Positions 1-9,133 are shown, counted from the stretch's first letter. The stretch is 64,000 bases of DNA from Pseudidiomarina sediminum DSM 21906 (GCF_000423165.1 NZ_AUHL01000007.1:1-64000); one strand, 5' to 3'. Notes: a model not told the origin generated them from the sequence alone. Program-made: numbers and translations.

Positions 1-310
<310 letters not shown>

Positions 311-441
311 ACAACACCGAAGGTGTTTAGGGTTGTCTCGAAACATAAGTTCGAACCTTTACCAAATTTAAAGTGAGTGGCATACCACTTACAATCAGCA
401 TGTTTATATTACAAAGCTTAACGCTTTGAACAACCAGTTTA

Positions 442-560
442 TGCCTGGCGGCAATAGCGAAGTGGAACCACCTGACCCATTCCGAACTCAGTAGTGAAAC
501 GCTTCAGCGCCGATGGTAGTGTGGGGCTTCCCCATGTGAGAGTAGGACACCGCCAGGCTT
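442..560 (+). rRNA. rrf: 5S ribosomal RNA
   Basis: A complete 5S rRNA of about 118 nt. It opens with tgcctggcgg and closes with ccgccaggct, which pair as the terminal helix, and the conserved internal block ccgaactcagtagtgaaac lies at about 481-499. It is the last gene of the rRNA operon, since an intrinsic terminator follows within about 12 nt. Confidence 0.97.
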
Positions 561-570
561 CAAATAAGAA

Positions 571-603
571 AAAGCCCTCAGCTAACGCTGGGGGCTTTTT
601 TGT
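571..603 (+). terminator. rRNA operon intrinsic terminator
   Basis: A GC-rich stem, aagccctcagc / gctgggggctt, with a 4-nt loop (taac) is followed directly by a T run (ttttttgttgttt). It stands right after 5S rRNA and is the expected end of the rRNA transcript. Confidence 0.93.
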
Positions 604-608
604 TGTTT

Positions 609-771
609 GCTGCTGGCTGCTTGTTGTTTGAAAAAGCGAAAGACAAAGCGAAAGACAACGCAAAGAAAGTGCGAAAAAGTTTGTGTTGGCTTGGGGGTTG
701 GGGTTTGCTGTGAACAAGCAACAAGCAACAAGCAACAAGCAACAAGCAACAAGCAACAAGCAGCCAGCAGC
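609..771. repeat. 18-bp inverted repeat enclosing repeat-rich non-coding DNA
   Basis: The arm at 609-626 (gctgctggctgcttgttg) is the exact reverse complement of 754-771, 127 bp away. Between the arms lie a duplicated 12-bp unit (aaagcgaaagac, 633-656), a G/T-rich patch (about 682-710) and the AACAAGC array listed separately. The whole 561-889 interval holds no believable gene: only the terminator, these repeats and the leader of the next gene. Function unknown. It could be an intergenic repeat element or slippage-prone filler behind the rRNA operon. Confidence 0.8.
713..761 (+). repeat. Seven perfect AACAAGC tandem repeats
   Basis: Seven uninterrupted copies of the 7-mer AACAAGC run from 713 to 761. 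The last copy leads into the right arm of the larger inverted repeat. A 7-bp period keeps no reading frame, and both flanks are non-coding, so this is a simple-sequence array and not part of a gene. Copy number probably varies between strains. Confidence 0.95.
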
Positions 772-842
772 TAAATGCACGCTAGCCTTTCCACATAGCA
801 TAGATTAAAGTCGAATAAGCACTGTATTGATCCACTGCTAAG

Positions 843-869
843 ATGATTTACATAACAACGTAAGATCAT
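843..869 (+). promoter_or_regulatory. Dyad symmetry upstream of the TonB receptor gene
   Basis: The arms atgatttac (843-851) and gtaagatcat (860-869) are complementary apart from a one-base bulge. The dyad ends just before the Shine-Dalgarno of the receptor gene (ggaaaggaga, 871-880). It could be an operator or a leader hairpin. It does not match a Fur box, so iron control cannot be read from it. Confidence 0.35.
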
Positions 870-889
870 AGGAAAGGAGAACATCCCGT

Positions 890-3310
890 ATGTATTCTAA
901 AAACAAAACCCTCCTTGCGATGGTAAGTAGTGGTGCGCTTGCAGCTTTTGCAAGTGCCCCTGTTGTCACTTTCGCGCAAGATCAAGACAACGCCTCGGTG
1001 CAAGCTGAAGAACGTATTCAAGTGGTAGGGTCGCGCTTGTCGATGCGTACCGCAACCGATGGGGCAGCTCCAGTCGATATTATTTCGGGCGAGGAGCTGA
1101 CCGCCAGCGGGATTACCGAAACAGCACGTGCGCTGCAATATGCAGTGCCTAGCTTTAACTTCCCAAGTTCATCCATTACTGATGGTTCCGACGCTGTCCG
1201 CCCGGCCTCATTACGTGGACTTTCACCAGACCATACGTTGGTGTTGGTGAATGGGAAGCGCCGCCATATGAGCGCACTTGTTCACCTGAACGGTACCACT
1301 GGCCGCGGTAGTTCCAACGTCGATTTGAACGCTATCCCTATTTCATCGATTAAGCGTATTGAAGTGCTCCGTGACGGTGCGGCAGCCTTGTACGGCTCTG
1401 ATGCCATTGCGGGCGTCATCAATATCGTTTTGAAAGATCAAAGTGAAGGTGGCTCGATCACCGCCAACGGTGGCCAAACCTACGAAGGGGATGGCGAGCA
1501 ATATAAAGTACACGGTAATGCCGGCTTTAAACTTGGTGACGATGGTCATATTACCGTTGCAGCAGAGTATCACCACAAGAATAAAACCAATCGAGCTGGG
1601 CTTGATCCGCGTCAGCAGTATCCGTTGGTTGACGGTGAGCTTGATCCCCGTGAAGAAACCTTTGACCGCTTGAACCATCACGTTGGTGATGCTTCTTTTG
1701 AAAACAAAGCACTCTTTGTTAATGCCGGCATTGGGTTGGGCGAAGGTGAACTCTACGCTTTTGGTGGCGTAAGTGAACGTAGCTCTCAGTCGGGCGCGTT
1801 TTATCGCCGCGCCTTAGATAGTCGCAATATTATCGAAATTTACCCAGACGGCTTTTTGCCGTTATTAAGCCCAGAAACCCAAGATGTTTCTGGCTATTTT
1901 GGCTATCGCTTTAATTTAGCTGGCTGGGATGTCGATGCGAGTGCTGGTTATGGTGAAAGCGAGTTCCAATACCGACTCGAAAACTCACTCAATGCTTCGA
2001 TTGGACCGACGTCGCAAACGCGTTTTGATGCCGGTACATTAACGACCGATGAGTTCAGTACGACCATCGATTTTCAGCGCTTTTTCCCATTCGTGAACAA
2101 TTCTGATTTAGCCGTCGGCTTTGGCGTGAGCTACCGCGAAAATAGCTATCGCATTGGCGCAGGTGAAGAAGCCTCGTACATTAATGGCGGTTACGACGGT
2201 CGTTCGGGTGGCAGTCAGGGCTTTACTGGCTTCAAACCGGAATCAGAAGTGGATCAGTCACGTGACAACACTGGCATCTACGTCGAGCTTGAAAACATGT
2301 TAACGGCTAACTTCCAGTGGGGTGCTGCAGTTCGGTATGAGGATTATTCAGACTTTGGCAGTAACACCAGTTGGAAGTTGTCAGGTCGCTATGATCTGAA
2401 TGATCAGTGGGCATTGCGGGCAACCACCAATACCGGTTTCCGTGCGCCAAGTGTACAACAACTTTATTTCTCGAATATTTCGACCTTGTTTGTTGATCGG
2501 GGCGATGGTCCACAGCCGGAACAAAGTGGTACCTTCAACAACATCAGTAGTGTTGCAACCGCGCTTGGCATTGAAGGTTTAGAACCGGAAGAGTCACAAA
2601 GTTTTAGTGCTGGTTTAGTGTTCAACGGCTATGAAGGTTTTACCTTAACCATTGATGCGTTCCAGATCGCTATTGATGACCGTATTATCCTTTCTGGTGA
2701 CTTAAGTCCACAGGACTCCGCTGCAGTAGCTGATGCCTTAGCAGCCAGTGGTGCAGACAACGCACGCTTCTTTGTGAACGCGGTAGATACCACGACGCGT
2801 GGTGTGGACGTGGTTGCGTCGCAAGTATTTAATCTCGATGAAATGGGTGAGTTACGTGCACAGCTTGCGTACGGCTACAATAAAACCGAGATTGATGATG
2901 TAAATCTACCAAGCTTACTCGATGGCTTGGAAGATAATCTGTTTGATGGTGTTGAGCGCACCCGAATGACGCGTTCAGTGCCGCGTAACAGTGGTAGCTT
3001 AGCCTTCACTCATACGCTTGGTGATCTTGAAACCCGTATTGCCTTTAATTATTTCGGCGATTACGTGCTTGAAAACAACCAAGGGGTACAAACCGAGTTC
3101 GGTGCGAAGTGGGTTACTGATATCTCTGCCAAGTACCGACTCGACGCCCAATGGAGTCTCAGTGCTGGGGTACAGAACTTGTTCGACGAATATCCTGATA
3201 AGCAACGTCCTGCAAGCCAGTTCAACGGGATTTTCATGTACCCGAATACCAATGCTCCGTTTGGCTTTAATGGCGGTTATTACTACGCGGAAGTCACTTA
3301 CGCATTTTAA
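890..3310 (+). CDS. TonB-dependent outer-membrane receptor
   Basis: An 806-residue TonB-dependent receptor, an energised outer-membrane gate for a scarce ligand. A signal peptide ends near residue 29 (TFAQ). A TonB-box-like stretch (EERIQVVGSRL, about 41-51) follows, then the plug (LVLVNGKRRH; IEVLRDGAAALYGSDAIAGV, the classic plug signature), then a long 22-strand-type barrel ending in an aromatic residue (EVTYAF). The size and the missing N-terminal signalling extension mark it as a plain transporter, not a sigma-regulating transducer. The start is the ATG behind a strong aaaggagaac site. The ligand cannot be told from sequence. No ABC permease or siderophore genes stand next to it, so an organic nutrient is as likely as an iron complex. 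Confidence 0.93.
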   Translation: MYSKNKTLLAMVSSGALAAFASAPVVTFAQDQDNASVQAEERIQVVGSRLSMRTATDGAAPVDIISGEELTASGITETARALQYAVPSFNFPSSSITDGSDAVRPASLRGLSPDHTLVLVNGKRRHMSALVHLNGTTGRGSSNVDLNAIPISSIKRIEVLRDGAAALYGSDAIAGVINIVLKDQSEGGSITANGGQTYEGDGEQYKVHGNAGFKLGDDGHITVAAEYHHKNKTNRAGLDPRQQYPLVDGELDPREETFDRLNHHVGDASFENKALFVNAGIGLGEGELYAFGGVSERSSQSGAFYRRALDSRNIIEIYPDGFLPLLSPETQDVSGYFGYRFNLAGWDVDASAGYGESEFQYRLENSLNASIGPTSQTRFDAGTLTTDEFSTTIDFQRFFPFVNNSDLAVGFGVSYRENSYRIGAGEEASYINGGYDGRSGGSQGFTGFKPESEVDQSRDNTGIYVELENMLTANFQWGAAVRYEDYSDFGSNTSWKLSGRYDLNDQWALRATTNTGFRAPSVQQLYFSNISTLFVDRGDGPQPEQSGTFNNISSVATALGIEGLEPEESQSFSAGLVFNGYEGFTLTIDAFQIAIDDRIILSGDLSPQDSAAVADALAASGADNARFFVNAVDTTTRGVDVVASQVFNLDEMGELRAQLAYGYNKTEIDDVNLPSLLDGLEDNLFDGVERTRMTRSVPRNSGSLAFTHTLGDLETRIAFNYFGDYVLENNQGVQTEFGAKWVTDISAKYRLDAQWSLSAGVQNLFDEYPDKQRPASQFNGIFMYPNTNAPFGFNGGYYYAEVTYAF

Positions 3311-3332
3311 TTTCTTCGTTTTAGAAGATTGT

Positions 3333-3362
3333 CAAAACCGTCACTTAGTGGCGGTTTTTTTA
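3333..3362 (+). terminator. Intrinsic terminator after the TonB receptor gene
   Basis: The stem aaaccgtcac / gtggcggttt has one G-U pair and a ttag loop and ends in a run of seven T. It lies 23 bp after the receptor stop codon and separates that gene from the next. Confidence 0.88.
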
Positions 3363-3480
3363 TGCCTACGTTTTAACACTAAAGTTAATTCATTGAAAAA
3401 TAAGTACTATTTAATTGGCACGCTTTTTGAATGATCTCTAAGAGTTAGCAACATCTTGAGGCACACAAAAGGAGTAAGAG

Positions 3481-3792
3481 ATGCGTCGTCAATCAAACTG
3501 GCTTTGGATCATTCTAGCGATTGTTGCGGTCGTTTTCTTTGGAGACGAACTGTTGGGTCTGCTGGGTGCCGTGGTTGGCATTATTTTAAGTATCGGTATT
3601 ACCGGGCTCGTACTGGTCGCAATTGCAATTGCTGCATTTTCATTGGTCTTGGTGATCGGTGGCAGTATCGCTTTTGCGCTCGTTGTCGCCATGTTCGCAC
3701 TTGCGGCTGTATTGTTTAGTTGGCTCTGGCCTTACCTTTTATTGCTAGGGATCATCTATCTACTGGTGCGCAAACGTCCGAAACCTGTGTAA
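3481..3792 (+). CDS. Small, very hydrophobic membrane protein of unknown function
   Basis: A 103-residue protein made almost wholly of membrane-spanning sequence. Hydrophobic runs cover about residues 7-21, 26-47, 49-72 and 76-95, separated by a few polar residues (GDE at 21-23) and closed by a basic tail (RKRPKPV) that suggests a cytoplasmic C terminus. The start is supported by aaaggagtaagag-ATG. It stands between the receptor terminator and the copper chaperone gene, 39 bp before the latter. I do not recognise the family. A tiny inner-membrane accessory protein is all the sequence supports. Confidence 0.7.
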   Translation: MRRQSNWLWIILAIVAVVFFGDELLGLLGAVVGIILSIGITGLVLVAIAIAAFSLVLVIGGSIAFALVVAMFALAAVLFSWLWPYLLLLGIIYLLVRKRPKPV

Positions 3793-3831
3793 ACTAACAA
3801 GGAACGAGACACACAAGTTGAGGATAGTGTA

Positions 3832-4260
3832 ATGAAACAGGCATTGATGGCATTGGTGGTCAGCTTTTTCGCTACGACAACCGTGTTCGCAAACGAGATC
3901 ACTGTGGTTGACGCATGGGTTAAGCCGACCATCCCTGGTACTGAAAATGGTGCTGGTTACTTTCAAATCACCAACCAGGGCACACAACCTGTCACCCTGA
4001 ATGGCGTATCGACGGAAGTGTCACGCGCCAGTGAAGTGCATCAGCACGTGATGACCGAAGACGGCATGATGCGGATGCGTCGGGTTCCCGAGTTGGTCAT
4101 TGGTTCGGGTGAAACGGTTACCTTTCAACCAGGCGGCTATCATGTCATGTTTTTTGGTGTAAAAAATCCGTTTAAGGTCGGCGATAGCATTGAATTTCAA
4201 CTGCAATTCGCCGATGCTGACGCGTTAGACGTTACCGCAGAGGTGCGTGCCCTCCATTAA
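3832..4260 (+). CDS. Periplasmic copper chaperone, PCu(A)C family
   Basis: A 142-residue PCu(A)C protein (formerly DUF461). A signal peptide ends after FA (about residue 20). The mature part is a cupredoxin-like fold with the copper-binding set: H70 and H72, then M82, and after 21 residues H104-x-M106 (YHVMFF), matching the family's M-x21-H-x-M signature. Family members carry Cu(I) in the periplasm, typically to cytochrome oxidase CuA assembly. No oxidase or Sco gene is adjacent, so the client is unknown. A beta-barrel gene follows after 26 bp, probably co-transcribed. Confidence 0.9.
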   Translation: MKQALMALVVSFFATTTVFANEITVVDAWVKPTIPGTENGAGYFQITNQGTQPVTLNGVSTEVSRASEVHQHVMTEDGMMRMRRVPELVIGSGETVTFQPGGYHVMFFGVKNPFKVGDSIEFQLQFADADALDVTAEVRALH

Positions 4261-4286
4261 TCCGTATCAGACGTAAAGGATAAGAG

Positions 4287-5045
4287 ATGCGTAAATTTAC
4301 CCTTGCTCGTAGTATCTGTTTGGTCGTCGCTGTTGGTACTGCAACACCAGCGTTTGCTGACTCAATTTTCGGCGTTTACGCTGGCGGTCAGCTATGGCGT
4401 AGCGATAACAGTGGTAGCTTTGGTACCCCGGCAACCAACCCAGACTTCTCGTTTGGCAAAGAAAACCTGAACAGTTTTTATGTTGCCCTTGAGCATCCGA
4501 TTCCGCTCTTTCCTAATGCTAAAATTCGCCATAATGAGTTGGATCACGCAGGACAACAAGTGCTCCAACAGGATTACGATTTCTTCGGAAACAGCTTTGC
4601 CGCCGGCACTGCACTGAGCTATTCCACCGATTTTAGTCATACCGATTACACCCTGTATTATGAGTTGTTTGACAATGATCTGGTGTCCTTTGATTTAGGT
4701 GTGACAGCGAAACGGGTTGATGGTCTTATTGTTGCACGCTCTGCGCAGCAAGAGCGTGCGGTATCGCCAGACGGTTGGATCCCAACGCTTTATAGTCAAG
4801 TGCGGGTTGGTATTCCAGCGACCCCATTGACGGTTTACGGCCTTGCGAATGCGGTGAGCATCGACGACTCGAAAGTTGAAGACTATGAAGTAGGGATTGA
4901 GTATCGTCCGATTGAGAACTTCGCGGTGGATGTCAATTTACAGCTCGGCTATCGGGTCTTTAATCTAGAGCTTGATGACCTTGATGGCGTGTACTCTAAC
5001 TTGGAGTACAAAGGCCCTTACGTGGGTATTGAGTTTCACTTCTAA
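4287..5045 (+). CDS. Outer-membrane beta-barrel protein, TIGR04219-like
   Basis: A 252-residue exported protein with a signal peptide (cleavage after AFA, about residue 24) and alternating hydrophobic/polar strands throughout. It ends in phenylalanine (YVGIEFHF), the usual C-terminal signal for insertion by BAM. Its character fits the TIGR04219 family of small barrels in marine gammaproteobacteria. That assignment is from recall and should be treated as likely. Function is unknown. The Shine-Dalgarno is gtaaaggataagag. It meets the metal-related minus-strand operon tail to tail. Confidence 0.8.
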   Translation: MRKFTLARSICLVVAVGTATPAFADSIFGVYAGGQLWRSDNSGSFGTPATNPDFSFGKENLNSFYVALEHPIPLFPNAKIRHNELDHAGQQVLQQDYDFFGNSFAAGTALSYSTDFSHTDYTLYYELFDNDLVSFDLGVTAKRVDGLIVARSAQQERAVSPDGWIPTLYSQVRVGIPATPLTVYGLANAVSIDDSKVEDYEVGIEYRPIENFAVDVNLQLGYRVFNLELDDLDGVYSNLEYKGPYVGIEFHF

Positions 5046-5074
5046 GATGATTGGAATCAAAGAGAAGGACGCCG

Positions 5075-5560
5075 TTATTGATACGGCGTCACATTCACTG
5101 CATCCATTTGATAGCCTACCACAGCCAATTCTCCGGCTGCACGTTCGACCGTAATCGTACCTTCCACCCAAACCGGACTAAAAGCTTGACGTAACGGGTA
5201 GCCTTCTGGGTAGCGGACGAGGATCACTTGATTCGGTGGCGGCGGTGGCACGTGGATACATGCGCCCTCGTATGGCACCAATAAAAACTCAGTCACCTTG
5301 CTATCTTCAGCTTGTAACTGCACCACAAAACCGGGGATTTTGATTTTCTTCCCATCAAGGGCATCGACCACCGGCGCGTTTAACTCCGGTTGTCCCATGG
5401 CTTCTGGGTTCATGTCATAATAGGCTTGGCTTCGCACCGGAGGCGGTTTATAGCCTTCGGGAACGAGCTCTTTCCACTGTGTTTCTGGATAGCTATCGGC
5501 ATAACTCGCCGGGCTAAACATAGTGCTAAAGGCCAAGATAACTGCAACCAACCACTTCAT
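5075..5560 (-). CDS. DUF3299 periplasmic protein
   Basis: A 161-residue exported protein. The first ~22 residues (MKWLVAVILAFSTMFSPASYA) form a signal peptide. The body shows the DUF3299 pattern KIPGFVVQLQ...FLLVPYEGACIHVPPPPPNQVI: a small beta domain with one Cys in a Pro-rich turn. The ATG at 5560 overlaps the permease stop as ATGA, so the two are translationally coupled. An upstream in-frame ATG (5608) lies inside the permease gene and would spoil the signal peptide. Such proteins often travel with FtsX-type ABC modules, so this is likely the periplasmic partner. Its biochemical role is unknown. Confidence 0.85.
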   Translation of the reverse strand: MKWLVAVILAFSTMFSPASYADSYPETQWKELVPEGYKPPPVRSQAYYDMNPEAMGQPELNAPVVDALDGKKIKIPGFVVQLQAEDSKVTEFLLVPYEGACIHVPPPPPNQVILVRYPEGYPLRQAFSPVWVEGTITVERAAGELAVVGYQMDAVNVTPYQ

Positions 5561-6855
5561 AATTTCACCGTTAATCCGTCTGCTAAAGCGTTTTTGTATG
5601 CGCGCCAAGCAGGATAAAAACTTAATAGCGTCGCTGCAACTAAGATTGCACCAAGCAGGTAAAGTTCACGTCCTGTCAGCCAACTGGCTGCAACCTGGAT
5701 GCCAAGTTTTGCTTGCAAGAGGTCGGTACCAAGAAAGAGGACGCCAAACAGAGCCACAGTGCCCAGCGTGATGCCAGCCAGTGTGACGAGCAGCGCCTCG
5801 AGAACCAATAAACCAAGGATGGTCACAGGTCCGGCACCAATCGAACGTAGCACGGCCATTTCGCGGCGCCGCTCACGTAAACTTGCCAGTAATGTTGTCA
5901 GCATCCCCAATAGCCCCGTGATGACCACTAATACAGAAATGGACATCAAGGCCTTTTCAAACAGGTTCAGTGTACGCCAAAAGTTCTGCAATGCGAGCCC
6001 TGGCATAATCGCGGATAGCGCTTCGCCTTTGTAGGTGTTGATGGTGCGCTGCAAGCGCAATGCCAAGGCGCGATTTTCCAAGCCGAGCAACACTGCGCTT
6101 AAGGTGTATACCGGCGGCGTTTCAGCATGATCTTCGTCAGCGCCATCATGGTCATGGTTATGTTCGTCATGCTGATGGTCATGGTCATGTGCACCTGAGG
6201 TGTCTTCGGGGAGGTAGTCACCATGAACGAGTCCCTGAGCGGCTAAAGGCACAAATACACTACGATCAATCGGTGTCCCGGTGCGTGCTAGTACGCCAAC
6301 TACGGTAAATGGATGCGCATCGTGTTGGCTAAAACTAATCTCACCCGTGCCGTGGGCAATGGTGAGTGAATCCTCTACGTTGAGTTGCAGCTGTTGTGCT
6401 GCTTCATAGCCCAGAACCGCAACAGTAAGCGTGTCGCTACTAGCGAAATGATCGCCCGCAGCAAAAGCTAAGTGGCGTTTGTTGCCATATTGGAAATAGT
6501 CAAATAAAGCATCTGTGGTCGCCACCACAGGAAGACCTTGGACACTATCCCCCATGGCCATCGGAATGTGCCAGCTTACCCCGGGTAGCTCGCGCAAATG
6601 TTGATAGCTTTGCCAACTGAGGGTATTGGAGAGATTGCCAATGTGGAATACGCTACTTAACAACAGTTCCGTCGAGCCCGTACGGGCACCGACAATAAGA
6701 TCGGTACCTGAGATGGTGTTGGCAAAGTTTTCTTGGGTTTGAACCCGAATCCGTTCAACGCCTAGAAGGAGGAGCGTACTGATGGCAATCGCAACCATCG
6801 TCAGCCAAACACTGCCACGACGATTCCAAAGGCTGGCAAGCGCAAGTTTAAACAT
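5557..6855 (-). CDS. FtsX/MacB-type ABC permease with His-rich periplasmic loop
   Basis: A 432-residue permease of the MacB/LolC/FtsX type. One membrane helix near the N terminus (about 16-32) precedes a large periplasmic domain, and three C-terminal helices follow (about 305-330, 355-385, 395-420). These proteins drive periplasmic mechanics or extrusion rather than classic uptake. Residues 223-243 hold eight His mixed with Asp/Glu, a likely Zn/Cu/Ni-binding loop. The start chosen is the ATG at 6855, which overlaps the ATPase gene by 8 bp and puts the helix at the proper place. Partners are the ATPase upstream and the DUF3299 protein downstream. Metal handling is inferred from the loop only. 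Confidence 0.88.
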   Translation of the reverse strand: MFKLALASLWNRRGSVWLTMVAIAISTLLLLGVERIRVQTQENFANTISGTDLIVGARTGSTELLLSSVFHIGNLSNTLSWQSYQHLRELPGVSWHIPMAMGDSVQGLPVVATTDALFDYFQYGNKRHLAFAAGDHFASSDTLTVAVLGYEAAQQLQLNVEDSLTIAHGTGEISFSQHDAHPFTVVGVLARTGTPIDRSVFVPLAAQGLVHGDYLPEDTSGAHDHDHQHDEHNHDHDGADEDHAETPPVYTLSAVLLGLENRALALRLQRTINTYKGEALSAIMPGLALQNFWRTLNLFEKALMSISVLVVITGLLGMLTTLLASLRERRREMAVLRSIGAGPVTILGLLVLEALLVTLAGITLGTVALFGVLFLGTDLLQAKLGIQVAASWLTGRELYLLGAILVAATLLSFYPAWRAYKNALADGLTVKL

Positions 6856-7558
6856 GTTGCCCCTCGCTACTTGATGGCGCATGGTTGATCGCGCTGAGCT
6901 CTAGTGTTCTTGGGAACAGCGGCGCTAACGTGGCATCATGGGTGACGAACAACAATGTAGTGTTTTGTTGTTCGCAGACTTCAAACAGCAGCTGAATAAA
7001 GCCATCGCGATGTTCTTGGTCGAGGGCAGATGTTGGTTCATCCGCAATGATCAGTGCCGGACTTCCTAACAAGGCACGCGCCGCAGCGACGCGTTGTTGC
7101 TGCCCCACACTGAGTTGGTGTGCTGGCTGTTGTTGTTGGCGTGCCGAGAGCCCTAAGCGCTCAAGTAAAGCTTGCGCAGCAAGGTCGACAGATTGCTGTC
7201 CGAGACGTTGGCGTCGCGCGGGGGAAAATTGGCTGGCAAGCACAACGTTGGCGTGCGCTGATAAATAAGGGAGTAAATTAAATTGCTGAAAAATATAGCC
7301 AATATCGTTGGCGCGGAGGCGATCGCGTTGACGTTGTGTTAAACACGCCAAGTCGTGCCCGAGTACTTGCACCTGGCCTTTGCCGGTCGTGTGGATGCCA
7401 GCAATAAGACTAAGTAACGTTGATTTGCCGCTGCCACTGGCACCCCTCAACAAGACGCGTTCGCCGCGTTGTAAGGATAAGTTGGGAATGCTCAGTAGCG
7501 GCGACTGAGCTCCCGGCCAGCTAAAACGTAACTGGTTTAGCTCGACGCAGGTGCTCAT
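6848..7558 (-). CDS. ABC transporter ATP-binding protein (LolD/MacB-type)
   Basis: A 236-residue nucleotide-binding subunit. Walker A is GASGSGKST (about 39-47), the Q-loop sits in GYIFQQFNLLPYLSA, the signature is LSVGQQQR, Walker B is ALIIADEP, and the switch His is in FVTHD. The sequence groups with ATPases of FtsX-type permeases. It is first in a tightly packed operon with the His-rich permease and DUF3299 protein. It opens with ATG 5 bp after the ppa stop, so it may be read through from ppa. Confidence 0.92.
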   Translation of the reverse strand: MSTCVELNQLRFSWPGAQSPLLSIPNLSLQRGERVLLRGASGSGKSTLLSLIAGIHTTGKGQVQVLGHDLACLTQRQRDRLRANDIGYIFQQFNLLPYLSAHANVVLASQFSPARRQRLGQQSVDLAAQALLERLGLSARQQQQPAHQLSVGQQQRVAAARALLGSPALIIADEPTSALDQEHRDGFIQLLFEVCEQQNTTLLFVTHDATLAPLFPRTLELSAINHAPSSSEGQHV

Positions 7559-7563
7559 GATCG

Positions 7564-8094
7564 TTATTTCGACTGTGCGCGTTCGAACGAGCTTAAGATT
7601 TCTTCTTTCGCTGCGTTAATGTCACCCCAGCCTTCAACTTTAACCCATTTGCCTTTCTCAAGCTCTTTGTAGCGCTCGAAAAAGTGAGTGATTTGGGCTT
7701 TTAACAGTTCAGGTAAGTCGTTCACGTCTTGGATGTGATCGTACTCTTTGCTGAGCTTGCTGATAGGTACTGCGATCACTTTAGCGTCTTCACCTGACTC
7801 GTCGGTCATTTTTAACACGCCAACTGGACGGCAGGTGATGACTGAGCCAGCTTGCAATGGGTAAGGTGTAGGTACAAGTACGTCAACCGGGTCACCATCA
7901 AGTGATAAGGTGTCGTTGACGAAGCCGTAGTTGCACGGGTAGAACATAGGCGTTGCCATAAAACGGTCAACCCATAGTGTTCCGGTATCTTTATCAACTT
8001 CATATTTGATCGGATCTGCATTGGCAGGGATCTCAATGATGACGTTTACTTCTTCTGGCAGGTTCTTACCCGCGCTTACATCGCTCAAGCTCAT
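7564..8094 (-). CDS. ppa: Inorganic pyrophosphatase, family I
   Basis: A 176-residue soluble pyrophosphatase that hydrolyses PPi to phosphate and so pulls biosynthetic reactions forward. The family signature DGDPVDVLV spans 66-74, giving the metal-binding Asp66, Asp68 and Asp71, and further acidic ligands occur around D98-D103. Length equals the E. coli enzyme (176). A TATAAT-like -10 lies on the minus strand at 8140-8145, without a clear -35. The metal-related ABC operon follows after 5 bp. Confidence 0.97.
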   Translation of the reverse strand: MSLSDVSAGKNLPEEVNVIIEIPANADPIKYEVDKDTGTLWVDRFMATPMFYPCNYGFVNDTLSLDGDPVDVLVPTPYPLQAGSVITCRPVGVLKMTDESGEDAKVIAVPISKLSKEYDHIQDVNDLPELLKAQITHFFERYKELEKGKWVKVEGWGDINAAKEEILSSFERAQSK

Positions 8095-8158
8095 GTTGGT
8101 TCCTATTTGCTTGCTATAACTAATAATAATTGGTCGGTTATTATACGTCGGTACGCGC

Positions 8159-9133
8159 TTATTGCGAGCCCTGTAAATAACTTAAACAGGCATCCACTTC
8201 ATTGCTGGAGCCCAAAATAACGCCAATACGTTGATGAATATGTTGTGGCTGAATATCAAGAATACGTTGCTCGCCAGAGTGGGCTTGTCCACCGGCTTGC
8301 TCAACCAGCATCGCCATTGGGTTGCCTTCGTACATCAGACGAAGTTTATAAGGTTTATTGGCTTCACGACAATCCCAAGGATAGGTGAATAATCCACCAC
8401 GACAAAGCACGCGATGGACATCAGCGACCATAGCTGCAATCCAGCGCATGTTGAAGTTTTTGCAGCGCGGTCCTGTTTCACCAGCCAACAGGTCGTCAAT
8501 GTAGTGACGCATCTCAGGTTGCCAATGGCGATAATTTGACATGTTAATGGCAAACTCGCAGGTATCTTTCGGAATTTCTAAGTCGTGCTCGGTAAGTAAG
8601 AACTCACCTACTTTTTGATCGAGGGTGAAAACGCGCACGCCTTTGCCCGTGGTAAAAACCAACAAGGTGGAGGGTCCATAGAGGACATAACCGGCCGCAA
8701 CTTGGTTGCTTCCTGGTTGTAAGAACATCGCTTCGTCTTCGGTACCATCGGTCGGGGCTGGCAGGATAGAAAAAATCGTTCCAACCATGCTATTGATATC
8801 GATATTCGAGCTACCATCTAAGGGGTCAAACGCGATCAGGTATTTACCATCGCTAAAACCGTCAACGATGCCTTCTTCTTCTTCTGAAGCAACAGCGCGT
8901 ACGAATTTATTTTCGAGTAAAATATCTTTCAGCAACTGGTTCGAGAGCACATCCAGCTTTTTCTGAGTTTCACCTTGAATGTTCTCATCAAGTGTTGAGC
9001 CGAGCACACCGGCAAGCTCACCTTGGTGTAAACGGAACGAGATTTCTTTGGCACAAATTTGTAGCGTATTGATAACAGAGATGAGTCCTTCAGCGACCTG
9101 ATCTTGGCGGAGGGTCGGAATTAAGCGTTGCAT
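8159..9133 (-). CDS. fbp: Fructose-1,6-bisphosphatase class I
   Basis: A 324-residue class I FBPase that turns fructose-1,6-bisphosphate into fructose-6-phosphate for gluconeogenesis. Visible are the acidic metal site around SEEEEG (83-88) and the diagnostic DPLDGSSN (103-110). Phosphate and sugar contacts follow in the C-terminal half ([15 protein letters not shown]). Length is near the E. coli Fbp (332). It is divergent from mpl. Confidence 0.97.
   Translation of the reverse strand: MQRLIPTLRQDQVAEGLISVINTLQICAKEISFRLHQGELAGVLGSTLDENIQGETQKKLDVLSNQLLKDILLENKFVRAVASEEEEGIVDGFSDGKYLIAFDPLDGSSNIDINSMVGTIFSILPAPTDGTEDEAMFLQPGSNQVAAGYVLYGPSTLLVFTTGKGVRVFTLDQKVGEFLLTEHDLEIPKDTCEFAINMSNYRHWQPEMRHYIDDLLAGETGPRCKNFNMRWIAAMVADVHRVLCRGGLFTYPWDCREANKPYKLRLMYEGNPMAMLVEQAGGQAHSGEQRILDIQPQHIHQRIGVILGSSNEVDACLSYLQGSQ

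Noticed and set aside
713-761. Possible CRISPR array
   Set aside because: The period is 7 bp with no spacers and no cas genes are in the window.
439-801. A 120-codon open frame on the minus strand over 5S rRNA and the repeats
   Set aside because: It is antisense to 5S rRNA, and its Leu/Cys/Val repeats simply translate the AACAAGC array.
843-869. Fur box before the TonB receptor
   Set aside because: The dyad does not match the GATAATGATAATCATTATC pattern beyond a few A/T positions.
3018-3434. A 138-codon open frame on the plus strand overlapping the end of the TonB receptor
   Set aside because: It runs in another frame of the receptor gene and through its terminator, with no ribosome site.
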